Shown here in pieces: positions 14,088 to 22,204 of a stretch of 39,023 nt of DNA. The position numbers and the translations under genes are program-made. A model generated the notes under the pieces. It did no database searches. It was not told the origin of the DNA and saw only the letters and a program-made list of their open reading frames with translations. The DNA comes from Rhodothermales bacterium (GTDB taxonomy: Bacteria; Bacteroidota; Rhodothermia; Rhodothermales; UBA10348), in assembly GCA_017859335.1 (NCBI GenBank), contig JAFMNH010000005.1, positions 1 to 39,023 on the forward strand, in the 5' to 3' direction. Position 1 is the first letter of the stretch; each line of letters opens with the position of its first letter.

Positions 14088-15785
14088 ATGAAAATTGCTC
14101 TCGCACAATTCAACCCTATCGTCGGCGATCTGACCGGCAATGCCCGACGCACGATCCAGTGGATGGAGCGTGCCGCGCGCGAGGGTGCGGACCTGATCGT
14201 TTTTCCGGAACTGAGCGTCGTGGGCTATTCGCCCCATGACCTGCTCGACAACGCAGCCTTCGTGGATGCTGTGGCGGCAGCCATCCGCCTGATCCATTCA
14301 CGCGTCCCGAAAGGCATGGGGGCCATCATCGGAGCTCCGGTACGCAATCCGAATCCGATCGGCAAGAAGCTTTTGAACGCAGCCTTGCTGCTCGAAGCCG
14401 GGCAACCCGTGCAGACCACGGCCAAGATGCTCTTACCCACGTACGACGTCTACGACGAGTACCGCTACTTCGAGCCGGCCACCGGACAGGAGCCGCTCGT
14501 ATTCAAAGGGATGCGTCTGGGCGTGCACATCTGCGAAGACATGTGGAATCTGGAGGAGTATGCCACCTACCACATGTATGACAGGGATCCGGTCGCTGAG
14601 CTTGTGGCGCAGGGCGTGGACCTTCTGGTCAACCTGTCGGCTTCGCCCTACGCCCATGATCGGCACCACGTACGCACCGGCATCATCACCACCCTGTGCC
14701 GTCGCCATGGTGTCCCCTTCCTGATGACCAATCAGGTGGGCGCCAATACCGAGCTTATTTTCGATGGCGATTCGCGGGTGCACGCGGCCGACGGAAGTCT
14801 CCTGGCCTGCGCACCGTCGTTCCAGGAAGCCCTCATCTATTGGGACACGGCATCCGATGCGCCATGCCATGTGCCGGCGCACGATCGCATCACGGATCTG
14901 CACGATGCCCTGGTGCTGGGGATCCGCGAGTACGTCGACAAGACGGCCGTCTTCGATGACGTGGTGATCGGGCTTTCAGGAGGAATCGATTCAGCCGTAA
15001 CCGCTGCGCTCGCCGTGGAGGCCCTTGGCCCGGAGCGCGTTTCCGGCATCACGATGCCCTCCGTGCACTCCTCGGAAGGCAGCGTATCGGACTCCGAAGC
15101 CCTGGCCCGCAACCTGGGCATCGCCTTCCACGAGTTGCCCATCCGGGACGCGGTCAATGCCTTCGAAGGTATCCTCAAACCCCTGTTCGAAGGCACTCCG
15201 TTCGGTATCGCTGAAGAAAACATCCAGGCCCGATCGCGGGGCGTGCTGCTGATGGCGGTGGCCAATAAGTTCTCGCGTATGGTCCTGACCACCGGCAACA
15301 AGAGCGAGCTGGCCATGGGCTACGCGACATTGTACGGAGACATGTCCGGCGGCTTGGCCGTGTTGGCCGACGTCCTCAAGACCGATGTCTATGCGCTGGC
15401 CCGTCATATCAACGAGCGGGCCGGCAGGGAGCGGATTCCCGTATCCAGCATCGAAAAGCCGCCTTCGGCCGAGCTCCGACCGGATCAGAAGGATGAAGAC
15501 TCGCTGCCGCCGTATCCGGTGTTGGATGAGATCCTCAGGCGCTACATCGAAGAGCGGCAGGATGAAGGTGCCATTTCGGAAGCCACCGGGCATGACCGCG
15601 CGTTCGTGCGGGGCATCCTGGATGCCGTGGATCGCAACGAGTACAAGCGAAAGCAGGCACCGCCGGGACTGCGCGTCAGTGTCAAAGGCTTCGGCGGCGG
15701 TCGGCGCATGCCTATCGTGGCCGGCGTCAACCGGGCGGCCATCGAGGAAATGATGAACGCATTGAAGGAGGAGAGCACGGCATGA
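14088..15785 (+). CDS. nadE: Glutamine-dependent NAD+ synthetase
   Basis: This 565-aa two-domain enzyme performs the last step of NAD+ synthesis from nicotinic acid adenine dinucleotide. The N-terminal nitrilase-type glutaminase domain has the Glu-Lys-Cys triad: Glu41 (FPELSVVGY), Lys113 (AKMLLPTYDVYDE) and Cys149 (HICEDMW). The C-terminal synthetase has the ATP pyrophosphatase loop SGGIDS at 297-302, TTGNKSELAMGYATLYGDMSGG, and PSAELRPDQKDEDSLPPY. The ATG at 14088 is used because MKIALAQFNP is the canonical family start; an earlier in-frame ATG overlaps the Rieske gene. Its TGA overlaps the ruvA ATG (ATGA at 15782-15785), so the two are very likely translationally coupled. Confidence 0.97.
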   Translation: MKIALAQFNPIVGDLTGNARRTIQWMERAAREGADLIVFPELSVVGYSPHDLLDNAAFVDAVAAAIRLIHSRVPKGMGAIIGAPVRNPNPIGKKLLNAALLLEAGQPVQTTAKMLLPTYDVYDEYRYFEPATGQEPLVFKGMRLGVHICEDMWNLEEYATYHMYDRDPVAELVAQGVDLLVNLSASPYAHDRHHVRTGIITTLCRRHGVPFLMTNQVGANTELIFDGDSRVHAADGSLLACAPSFQEALIYWDTASDAPCHVPAHDRITDLHDALVLGIREYVDKTAVFDDVVIGLSGGIDSAVTAALAVEALGPERVSGITMPSVHSSEGSVSDSEALARNLGIAFHELPIRDAVNAFEGILKPLFEGTPFGIAEENIQARSRGVLLMAVANKFSRMVLTTGNKSELAMGYATLYGDMSGGLAVLADVLKTDVYALARHINERAGRERIPVSSIEKPPSAELRPDQKDEDSLPPYPVLDEILRRYIEERQDEGAISEATGHDRAFVRGILDAVDRNEYKRKQAPPGLRVSVKGFGGGRRMPIVAGVNRAAIEEMMNALKEESTA

Positions 15786-16378
15786 TCGATTACGTGTCCG
15801 GAAGCCTGGCCGGCAAGAAACCCACGGAAGCTGTCATCGATGTGGGAGGGATCGGGTACCGCATCCTGATTCCGACATCCACCTATGAGCGCCTGCCCGA
15901 GCCGGGCGAGGATGCCACGCTGCTTACGCATCATCATGTCCGTGAGGATGCCATCACCCTCTTCGGATTCCTCTCCACGGAAGAGCGGCGTGTCTTCGAA
16001 ATGATGTTGGCCGTCTCGGGTATCGGTCCCAAGCTGGCCCTGGCCGCGTTGTCTGCCGTGCGTCCTTCTGAAATCCGCCAGCGCATCCTCGAGGGCGATG
16101 CGGCCATGCTGACCCGCATTCCGGGCATCGGTAAGAAGACGGCCGAACGGCTGATTATCGAGCTGCGGGATCGCTTCGAAAAAGATGGCGGCGACGTGGG
16201 CGAATCGACGGCAGGTGGGGTCCCACCCGACGGAAATTTCCGGGCCGATGCCATGGCTGCGCTCGAGGCCCTCGGCCTCTCGCGCTCGGCAGCCGAAAAA
16301 GCTGTGATCGGCGTACTGCGCAAGGATCCCTCCATCCGCAACGCCGAAGAAATCATCCGGCTGGCCTTGCGGTCGTAA
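15782..16378 (+). CDS. ruvA: Holliday junction branch migration protein RuvA
   Basis: This 198-aa protein is the tetrameric DNA-binding subunit that loads the RuvB motor on Holliday junctions. Domain I begins MIDYVSGSLAGKKPTEAVIDVGGIGYRI. Domain II has two helix-hairpin-helix motifs, VSGIGPKLALAAL and IPGIGKKTAERLIIEL. A flexible Gly/Pro linker (about 143-155) leads to domain III (AMAALEALGLSRSAAEKAV), which contacts RuvB. A good Shine-Dalgarno-like AAGGAGG lies about 13 bases before the ATG, inside the end of nadE, and the start overlaps the nadE stop by ATGA. No ruvB or ruvC is adjacent. Confidence 0.97.
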   Translation: MIDYVSGSLAGKKPTEAVIDVGGIGYRILIPTSTYERLPEPGEDATLLTHHHVREDAITLFGFLSTEERRVFEMMLAVSGIGPKLALAALSAVRPSEIRQRILEGDAAMLTRIPGIGKKTAERLIIELRDRFEKDGGDVGESTAGGVPPDGNFRADAMAALEALGLSRSAAEKAVIGVLRKDPSIRNAEEIIRLALRS

Positions 16379-16408
16379 CCCCGCTCAATACGACCTGGAG
16401 GATGCGTA

Positions 16409-17473
16409 TCACTTCTCCAGATGAATGGTCTGCGTGGGGAAGGCGAACTCGATGCCACGGTCTGTAAAGAGACGATGGATGGCCAGGTTGATGGTCTGCT
16501 GTGTGTCCATGAACACGGCGTAGTCGGGCACAACCATGTGGTAGACCACCTCGAACTGGATTGCAAAATCCCCGAACGTTTTCAGGTGGGCGCGGTCGAA
16601 GCGCACATTCTCCTGCGCCTCAACGATCCCTCTCAGCATCTCGGGCAGTTCGGTCAGTATCTCGTGCGACGTGTCATAGGTCACACCCACGGAAAAGAGC
16701 GCCCGCCGCTCATTCATGCGCTTGTAGTTGCGCACGCGGCTTCCCAGGAGATCATTGTTGGAGAAGATGATCTGCTCGCCGGTCAGACTCCGAATCCGTG
16801 TCGTCTTGATGCCGATGTGCTCAACCGTACCGGAGTAATCACCGACGACCAGATAGTCTCCATACACGAACGGGCGATCGGCTACGATCGAAACATAGGC
16901 CAGGAGGTCCGCCAGGACGTTCTGAACGGCCAGGGCAATGGCAATACCACCGATTCCGAGCCCGGCCACGAGGGCGGTTACGTCGACGCCAAAATTGTCC
17001 AAGAGCGCCAAGAACACCAGGGTCCAGAGCACCAGGCGACCCACCATGGCCATGGCTCTGGCGGCCGTGATCTGACTGGCCTCCCCTTCACGCGCCTCGA
17101 CGTACCACTCGGTCCCGATCCGGACAAGGTCATTGCCCCACAGGCCGATCTGAAAGAGCAGGCCCACGAAGACCAGACGCAGGAGCCAGGGAATGGCAGG
17201 CGCATCGGCTGCGATGAACTCGACCGCAACGTAGAAGGCAACAACGGCAAGGAACCAGGTCCTCATGCCATGAAGGACCTCGGCAATGATGTCGTCGATA
17301 CGGTTGGTCGTTCGCTCGGCCAACCTCGAAAACCGACCAAAAAAGAAGTGGCGAAGCGCCACCAGAACGAGCGTCAGGGCGAGCGTGATGCCAAGCAGTT
17401 CGGCCCAATCGATCAGAGCCATACCCATCAGGGTGTGATCCAGAAAATCCTGTGCAGCGGCGGAGTCAGGCAT
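16409..17473 (-). CDS. Mechanosensitive ion channel family protein (MscS type)
   Basis: This 354-aa protein has several N-terminal membrane helices (first at about residues 15-40, then near 70-90, 105-120 and 145-170). These lead into the pore-lining MscS helix and beta domain: VDVTALVAGLGIGGIAIALAVQN with Gly/Ala packing faces, then FVYGDYLVVGDYSGTVEHIGIKTTRIRSLTG and IIFSNNDLLGSRVRN, the typical beta-domain signature. A short alpha/beta C-terminal cage follows. It should open under membrane tension and relieve osmotic stress. The start at 17473 leaves a compact leader before the first helix; an in-frame ATG at 17512 is less likely. It is last in the reverse-strand block, 81 bases after asd, and may be co-transcribed with it. 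It is convergent with ruvA. Confidence 0.92.
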   Translation of the reverse strand: MPDSAAAQDFLDHTLMGMALIDWAELLGITLALTLVLVALRHFFFGRFSRLAERTTNRIDDIIAEVLHGMRTWFLAVVAFYVAVEFIAADAPAIPWLLRLVFVGLLFQIGLWGNDLVRIGTEWYVEAREGEASQITAARAMAMVGRLVLWTLVFLALLDNFGVDVTALVAGLGIGGIAIALAVQNVLADLLAYVSIVADRPFVYGDYLVVGDYSGTVEHIGIKTTRIRSLTGEQIIFSNNDLLGSRVRNYKRMNERRALFSVGVTYDTSHEILTELPEMLRGIVEAQENVRFDRAHLKTFGDFAIQFEVVYHMVVPDYAVFMDTQQTINLAIHRLFTDRGIEFAFPTQTIHLEK

Positions 17474-17554
17474 GGAGAAAGGACGCTTGTGGACGTAACG
17501 GAAACGCTGCAAAATACGGCGTTGCCGTCAATCATCCCGCCATCGAGGATGCGA

Positions 17555-18613
17555 CTACACGTCTCGGTGCGCCAGGAGACCCCGTGCTGCCAGCAACTCT
17601 GCGTTCAGGATGGCTCCGCCAGCAGCGCCACGGACGGTGTTGTGACTGAGTACAACGAAGCGGACGTCGAAAACAGGGCAGGAACGAACACGACCCACAC
17701 TGACCGTCATGCCCGCGCCGCGATCCACATCGCGGCGCGGTTGCGGAGCCGCCTCCTCCTCCAAAACGAGAAGGCATCGGCTCGGCGCCGTGGGCAGGGA
17801 GGCTACCTCATCGGGCGACTCGAAGGCAGCCAACGCCTTTTGCACGCCGTCAATGGACGAGGAGCTGCCCAATTTCACGGAAACACATTCCAGATGACCT
17901 TCGAGGACAGGCACCCGATTGCACTGGGCCGATATGGGAATATCCAGGGCGCGTACCACAGGCTGTCCATCCTCCCGGGAAAGAGGCGCGAGCAGCCGCA
18001 GGGGCTCGGTCTCCAACTTGTCCTCTTCGCCTCCGATGAACGGAATCACGTTGGCCACCGCATCGAGCGAGGCAACCCCGGGATAACCGGCACCTGAGAG
18101 CGCCTGCATCGTCGTCACCTGCACTGCTTCGATCCCAAAGGCATCCTGCAATGGCTTGAGGGCCATGGTCAACCCCACGGTAGCGCAATTTGGATTGGTA
18201 ACAATGAAGCCGGGTGTTTCCTGCCGCTCAATCAGCGCCAGGTGCTCCGGATTGACCTCCGGAATGAGCAGCGGCACGTCCTCATCCATGCGATGGTTCT
18301 TGGCATTGGAAATCACGGGGTACCCGGCTTTCGCGAACGCCTTTTCGACCGGTCCCGCCACCGAGCTGTCCAACCCTGAGAAAACCAGATCGCACGCAAG
18401 GCCAGGTTCGCACAACTGCACCTCCATCTCCGCAATCGATGCCGGCAGCGGCGTCGACTCGATCCAGTGCGCCGCATCGCGGTAGGATTTGCCCGCGGAG
18501 CGCTCGGAAGCTGCCAGAGCCGTCACTTCAAACCAGGGATGACCCTCGAGCAGGCGAATGAATTTCTGACCGACGGCGCCTGTAGCACCCAGGATTCCAA
18601 CGCGTAGTTTCAT
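17555..18613 (-). CDS. asd: Aspartate-semialdehyde dehydrogenase
   Basis: This 352-aa enzyme reduces beta-aspartyl phosphate to aspartate semialdehyde, the branch point for lysine/diaminopimelate, methionine, threonine and isoleucine. The N-terminal GILGATGAVGQ is the NADP loop; TNPNCATVGL carries the catalytic Cys143; QALSGAGYPG follows. The catalytic His is most likely in CNRVPVLEGHLE, and the C-terminal SHNTVRGAAGG completes the site. The features resemble the archaeal/fungal-like branch more than the short E. coli-type Asd, judging by SGAGYPG and CNRVPV. It is 85 bases downstream of the aspartokinase gene on the same strand, giving the first two pathway steps in order. Confidence 0.96.
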   Translation of the reverse strand: MKLRVGILGATGAVGQKFIRLLEGHPWFEVTALAASERSAGKSYRDAAHWIESTPLPASIAEMEVQLCEPGLACDLVFSGLDSSVAGPVEKAFAKAGYPVISNAKNHRMDEDVPLLIPEVNPEHLALIERQETPGFIVTNPNCATVGLTMALKPLQDAFGIEAVQVTTMQALSGAGYPGVASLDAVANVIPFIGGEEDKLETEPLRLLAPLSREDGQPVVRALDIPISAQCNRVPVLEGHLECVSVKLGSSSSIDGVQKALAAFESPDEVASLPTAPSRCLLVLEEEAAPQPRRDVDRGAGMTVSVGRVRSCPVFDVRFVVLSHNTVRGAAGGAILNAELLAARGLLAHRDV

Positions 18614-18698
18614 GATTGCATCACCAATGAAGTAGAAATAATGCCGGTGGTACCGATGGCAACATGCCTGCGCCTGTCAGCGGTCGCGGTACGTTTCC

Positions 18699-19682
18699 TC
18701 AGATGGCTGCTCGCGTCCGGTTCATCAGCTCGCGGGCGTCTTTTTCGACCCGCTTGGGAAGACGGGCCGGTAAAATGAGCGTGCCATCTCCCTGCGGGTG
18801 ACGGGTCGAGCGCACGTGCACCGGAATGCACGCATGCAGCACCGGCTCGAAGGCATGCGCATGCATGCCCAGTTGATTGGCTTCGTTCCAGGTCGTGGCA
18901 TCTTCAAGCAGGAGATACAGAAAACGACCCGCCTGTTCATTCTTGCGCGGATCGGCTGTGTAGAGCCCATCGACATCGGTCCATCGATCAAACTTCGAGG
19001 CCCCGACGGCCTCTGCAATCAGTGATGCAGAGTAGTCGCTGCCTCCCCGACCCAGCGTAACGACCTGACCATTTTCCTCGGCGCCAAGGAATCCCGTGAT
19101 TACGGGTACACGCCCCGCGGGCAGACGACGATACCATGACTCGGTCTGCGCCCGTGTCTTATTGCGATCGACGACCCAGGAACCGGATGCGCTTTCGACC
19201 ACGCGGATCAAGCGGCGGGCATCCACCCATTCTGAAGACACGCCATGTCGCTCCAGAATCAGGGCAACCAGGGGCGCTGACATCCATTCGCCGCTGGCCC
19301 AGATGACATGTGAGCGCATGGGACCGGGCGGCCGCCGCAGGGTGTCACGCAAGAGGTCAATACATTCAGACAATCGATTCAGATAGCGTCCATGGCGTTC
19401 GTGATCGAGCACCTCGGCCGAAAGGGCCTGGTGCCTGCGCACCAATTTGCGCATCCATACCTGCTGCCGCTTGCGGTGTGTCTCCGTCTCCAAGGCATGG
19501 AGCCAGTCGGTTACGCCCGAGAGGGCCGAAACCACGAGAAGCGGTCGCGAACCCATTTCCTCTGCCGACACGATACCGACCAGGCGCTCCAACGCCTCCG
19601 CCGAACCGACCGAGGTGCCTCCGAACTTGAGGACCTTGACAACTTTTTGGCTATGGGTGCTATGCAACGCGTCAGTGGACAT
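18699..19682 (-). CDS. lysC: Aspartate kinase without ACT regulatory domains
   Basis: This 327-aa protein phosphorylates aspartate, the committed step to aspartate-family amino acids. It has KFGGTSVG at residues 19-26, a conserved SGEWMSA segment, VTLGRGGSDYSAS near residue 210, and WTDVDGLYTADPRKN, all diagnostic of the amino-acid-kinase catalytic domain. It ends about 20 residues after the DGTLI strand, where normal aspartokinases (about 400-460 aa) continue into two ACT domains that bind lysine or threonine. Only 85 bases separate its stop from asd, so no ACT segment is hidden there. The ATG at 19682 overlaps the end of the upstream SDR gene by 11 bases. The catalytic assignment is firm; lack of feedback control is inferred. 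Confidence 0.93.
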   Translation of the reverse strand: MSTDALHSTHSQKVVKVLKFGGTSVGSAEALERLVGIVSAEEMGSRPLLVVSALSGVTDWLHALETETHRKRQQVWMRKLVRRHQALSAEVLDHERHGRYLNRLSECIDLLRDTLRRPPGPMRSHVIWASGEWMSAPLVALILERHGVSSEWVDARRLIRVVESASGSWVVDRNKTRAQTESWYRRLPAGRVPVITGFLGAEENGQVVTLGRGGSDYSASLIAEAVGASKFDRWTDVDGLYTADPRKNEQAGRFLYLLLEDATTWNEANQLGMHAHAFEPVLHACIPVHVRSTRHPQGDGTLILPARLPKRVEKDARELMNRTRAAI

Positions 19683-20430
19683 AGCTTGCCGCATTGATAT
19701 CGATGGAGCAGCCGGTCGCATGATCAGACAACCCGCTGGCCAGGAGGACAACTGTGGGTGCTACGTCTGCAGGCTCTGTCAGCCGGTCAAGCGCAATACC
19801 ACCCAGAACGAATTCTTCGCCGTAGGCATCAATGGCATCCTGCGCCATAGCCGTTCGGACAAAGCCCGGGGCTACGGTGAAGGCCTTGATGTTCTGCTTG
19901 CCGAAAGCGCGAGCCACAGAGCGCGCCATGGAAACCATGGCTCCCTTGGAAGCTGCATAGGCCAGATAGTCCTCCGAGTCCCCCCGGAAGGCGGCACGGG
20001 AGGCCATGTAGATGAGCCTTCCCCCACCATGCTCCATGAAATGTGGTACGGCAGAACGTGTCAGTATGCCGGCGGCACGGGTGTTCACATGAAGGGTGTT
20101 GTCCCAGTCACGCACCCAGTCATCGAGGTCACTTCCGAGCGGCGAGTGCACCGCGATACCGGCGTTGTTGACTACACAGTCCACGCGGCCGTAGGCGTCG
20201 ACCACATCCCGGAACAGTCGATCCGTTTCGGCGGCGTCGGACAGATCGGCACGAAACGCTTCGCTGCGCCCACCGATCTCCTTGCACAGGGCGACCGCTT
20301 CATCCGATGACGAGCCATAGTGCACGGCCACTGTGGCCCCCGAGGTTCCCAGCTGCCGGGCAATCTCACGACCAATTCCGCGGCTGGCGCCCGTTACGAG
20401 AATCGTTTGTCCTTCAAGATCAATATGCAT
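19672..20430 (-). CDS. SDR family oxidoreductase (FabG-like)
   Basis: This 252-aa classical short-chain dehydrogenase has TGASRGIGRE at residues 13-22, a VVNNAGIAV strand, a catalytic Ser in IYMASRAAF, and YLAYAASKG with the Tyr-x3-Lys pair. The C-terminus is less typical: the usual IDGG is replaced by SIDINAASYVH. Its stop overlaps the aspartokinase start by 11 bases, so the two are probably translated as a pair. This suggests a role linked to aspartate-family or semialdehyde metabolism rather than fatty acid synthesis, but the substrate is unknown. It starts 168 bases downstream of the frameshifted transsulfuration gene. A T-rich stretch in that gap could hide a promoter; I saw no clear terminator. 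Confidence 0.9.
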   Translation of the reverse strand: MHIDLEGQTILVTGASRGIGREIARQLGTSGATVAVHYGSSSDEAVALCKEIGGRSEAFRADLSDAAETDRLFRDVVDAYGRVDCVVNNAGIAVHSPLGSDLDDWVRDWDNTLHVNTRAAGILTRSAVPHFMEHGGGRLIYMASRAAFRGDSEDYLAYAASKGAMVSMARSVARAFGKQNIKAFTVAPGFVRTAMAQDAIDAYGEEFVLGGIALDRLTEPADVAPTVVLLASGLSDHATGCSIDINAASYVH

Positions 20431-20598
20431 GGTTGAACGTCAGGGCCGTAGCCGCTGGTTTGACTGGTAGGGTGCGATGAATGATGTCTGGTATACCCGC
20501 AAACAGCATAAAAAGCTCAATCGGGTCTATTTTTTTGAGGTAAACGGCCCATGTACGGGGACGAACTGAACGGGTAGCCTTCCCCTCCCGGGTGGACT

Positions 20599-21814
20599 TC
20601 ATCCTTGCACGGCCAGGATGGCGTCCAGGGATGGCTCTTCAAGGCCCGTGGAGTAGCTGCTCCAGCCGGCCGGCGTGGAGGCTGCCTCAAACGCCTGCTC
20701 AAGATCGGAGAGCAGGTCTTCAGAGTGCTCAATGCCAACCGATAGGCGGACCACCTCCTCTGTGATACCGGCCGCCTTGCGAGCCTCTGGACGCATGGAG
20801 GCATGACTCATCGTGGAGGGCTGTTCAATCAAGGATTCCACCCCACCCAAAGACTCAGCCAGCGTGAAGACGCGCGTCGCGGCCAACAGGCGGGCCACGG
20901 CAAACCCTTCCCGAACCCGGAAGGACACCATGCCCCCGAATCCGTACTGCTGGCTGGCTGCCATATCGTGTCCCGGGTGCGAGGCAAGGCCAGGGTAGTA
21001 GACCTCCTCGACATCGGGGTGGGACTGCAGGAATTCGGCTACGGCCCGGGCGTTTTCCTGATGCTGCTTCAAGCGGAGAGGCAACGTCTTCAGACCTCTC
21101 AGGATCAGCCAGCTGTCAAACGGTACGGCGGTTGCTCCCTGGGCGTTTGCCGCAAAGTGCACCGCTTCCCGTCCTTCCTCGGTTGCCGCAATGATGGCGC
21201 CTCCGACGACATCGGAGTGTCCGTTCAGATACTTCGTCGTCGAGTGCACAACGAACGTCGCCCCAAAGTCGATGGGTCGCTGCAGGAGCGGTGTCAGAAA
21301 CGTGTTGTCGACAACGAGATCAATGCCGGCCTCCCTTGCAATCCGACCAACCTGCTCAAGATCCGTTATCCGAAGCAACGGATTCGATGGCGTCTCGACC
21401 CAGATGGCCCTGGTCTGCTCGCGCAGATGCGCCTCAAGCTGACGCGGATCGGAGAGGTCGACGAAAGAGACCTCCAACTTCCCTTGGTCCTGCCACCGTG
21501 AGGAGGCGCTCCGTCCCGCCATAACAGTCGTGCGAGCAGATGATGTGACTGCCAACCGGGTAGAGTGAAAGCACGGTGGCTACTGCCGCCATCCCGCTGC
21601 CCACGCATACAGCACCGGCTCCCCCTTCCAAATCGGCCAGCGTCTGCTCCAAGGCGGCCCGCGTCGGGTTGCCGCTGCGACTGTAATCGTATTCCGGCTT
21701 CGTTCCGTCGCTGTTGAAGCGGAAAATGGCCGACTGATAGATGGGCAGGGAAATACTGTTGAAGGTTGCATCGGTGGCCTGTCCAGCCAGTGCAAGTCGG
21801 GTCTGTGGGTGCAT
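20599..21814 (-). pseudogene. metB: Cystathionine gamma-synthase-type PLP enzyme, frameshifted
   Basis: Two adjacent reverse-strand frames together make one about 405-aa transsulfuration enzyme. The first (from ATG at 21814) has YQSAIF, YDYSRSGNPTR and GSGMAAVATVLSL, and runs to DCYGGTERLL. The second resumes at WQDQGKLEVSFVDLSDP and continues with ETPSNPLLRITDL, VVDNTFLTPLLQRP and the PLP-lysine motif HSTTKYLNGHSD. It ends with SLGGVESLIEQPSTMSHASM and VRLSVGIEHSEDLL. The join lies at 21494-21508 and needs one base removed (or two added); no long homopolymer is present. The family covers cystathionine gamma-synthase, gamma-lyase and O-acetylhomoserine sulfhydrylase; the SAM riboswitch upstream favours a methionine-synthesis role. 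It may be a true pseudogene or a sequencing error; every catalytic motif outside the join is intact. Confidence 0.9.
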
Positions 21815-21998
21815 GTCGGGAGCCTGAAAGGGATGGTCGGTCTCGGGGTACCACCGGGGCGTGAATACCCTGCCGATGACAGGCCTGAAGGCACGGCCCC
21901 GGGAATCCCGCAGGACGGTGCTTGGCGGAGGACATGGGCCCGTATCCCGTGGGAGGATCCGTGCGCCTCAACGTGTCCTCCATCCCCCTCTGGATACG
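21815..21998 (-). other. Leader between terminator and transsulfuration gene
   Basis: This 184-bp stretch lies downstream of the riboswitch-controlled terminator and before the ATG at 21814. I see no gene in it and no strong Shine-Dalgarno sequence directly before the ATG, which is common in this phylum. Confidence 0.5.
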
Positions 21999-22034
21999 AA
22001 AAAACCCTCGCCGGGTCAGAATATCCGGGAGGGT
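21999..22034 (-). terminator. SAM-riboswitch expression platform: intrinsic terminator
   Basis: On the reverse strand, ACCCTC (22029-22034) pairs with GAGGGT (22004-22009), with an inner CCGG/CCGG pairing (22025-22028 with 22011-22014), and is followed by a run of six T's (21999-22004). It sits 28 bases after the aptamer. An alternative pairing of GGGAAGG, from the aptamer P1 3' strand (22058-22064), with CCCTCCC in the terminator 5' arm (22027-22033) would form a competing antiterminator with one mismatch. This is the expected 'SAM bound = off' design. Confidence 0.88.
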
Positions 22035-22062
22035 CTGCACGGCACGATGTCCGTCAGCCTTC

Positions 22063-22164
22063 CCATCTATCTCTCGTATCGAGCAGGAATTAGCACCTTT
22101 GGTCCCTATCGGGCTCCCGGTTGCTACGACGTCTTCGGGCCTGTCCCTCGGTCGTTCTCGATGG
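22063..22164 (-). promoter_or_regulatory. SAM-I (S-box) riboswitch aptamer
   Basis: The reverse strand shows every S-box landmark in order. These are P1 (CCATC at 22160-22164 with GATGG at 22063-22067); P2 (ACGAC with GTCGT) carrying the kink-turn block GAGGGACAGGCCCGAAGA; AGCAACCGG; a P3 hairpin with CCC-GATA-GGG; ACCAAAGGTGCTAATTCC; and P4 (CTCG-ATA-CGAG at 22073-22083). It aligns closely with the classic Bacillus S-box in all conserved blocks. It lies upstream of a cystathionine gamma-synthase-type gene and is followed by an intrinsic terminator, so S-adenosylmethionine should repress transcription. Conserved-block matches are direct observation; ligand identity comes from the family. Confidence 0.95.
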
Positions 22165-22173
22165 AAGTGCCCT

Positions 22174-22204
22174 GAAGATACAACGACAGTACCCCGGAAC
22201 GCAA
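22174..22204 (-). promoter_or_regulatory. Predicted promoter of the SAM riboswitch transcript
   Basis: On the reverse strand, TTG (22202-22204) and TATCTTC (22174-22180) are separated by 21 bases, resembling the Bacteroidota -33/-7 promoter (TTTG, TAnnTTTG). Transcription would start about 5-8 bases before P1 of the aptamer, exactly where a riboswitch transcript should begin. The motif is short, so this rests mostly on position. Confidence 0.5.

Noticed and set aside
16421-18097. A 558-codon open frame on the plus strand across mscS and asd
   Set aside because: It lies antisense to two convincing genes, spans their boundary, and its translation has no recognisable motif. It is a by-product of GC-rich third positions.
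20431-20598. Intrinsic terminator between the transsulfuration gene and the SDR
   Set aside because: There are T-rich runs on the reverse strand, but no stable stem directly before them.
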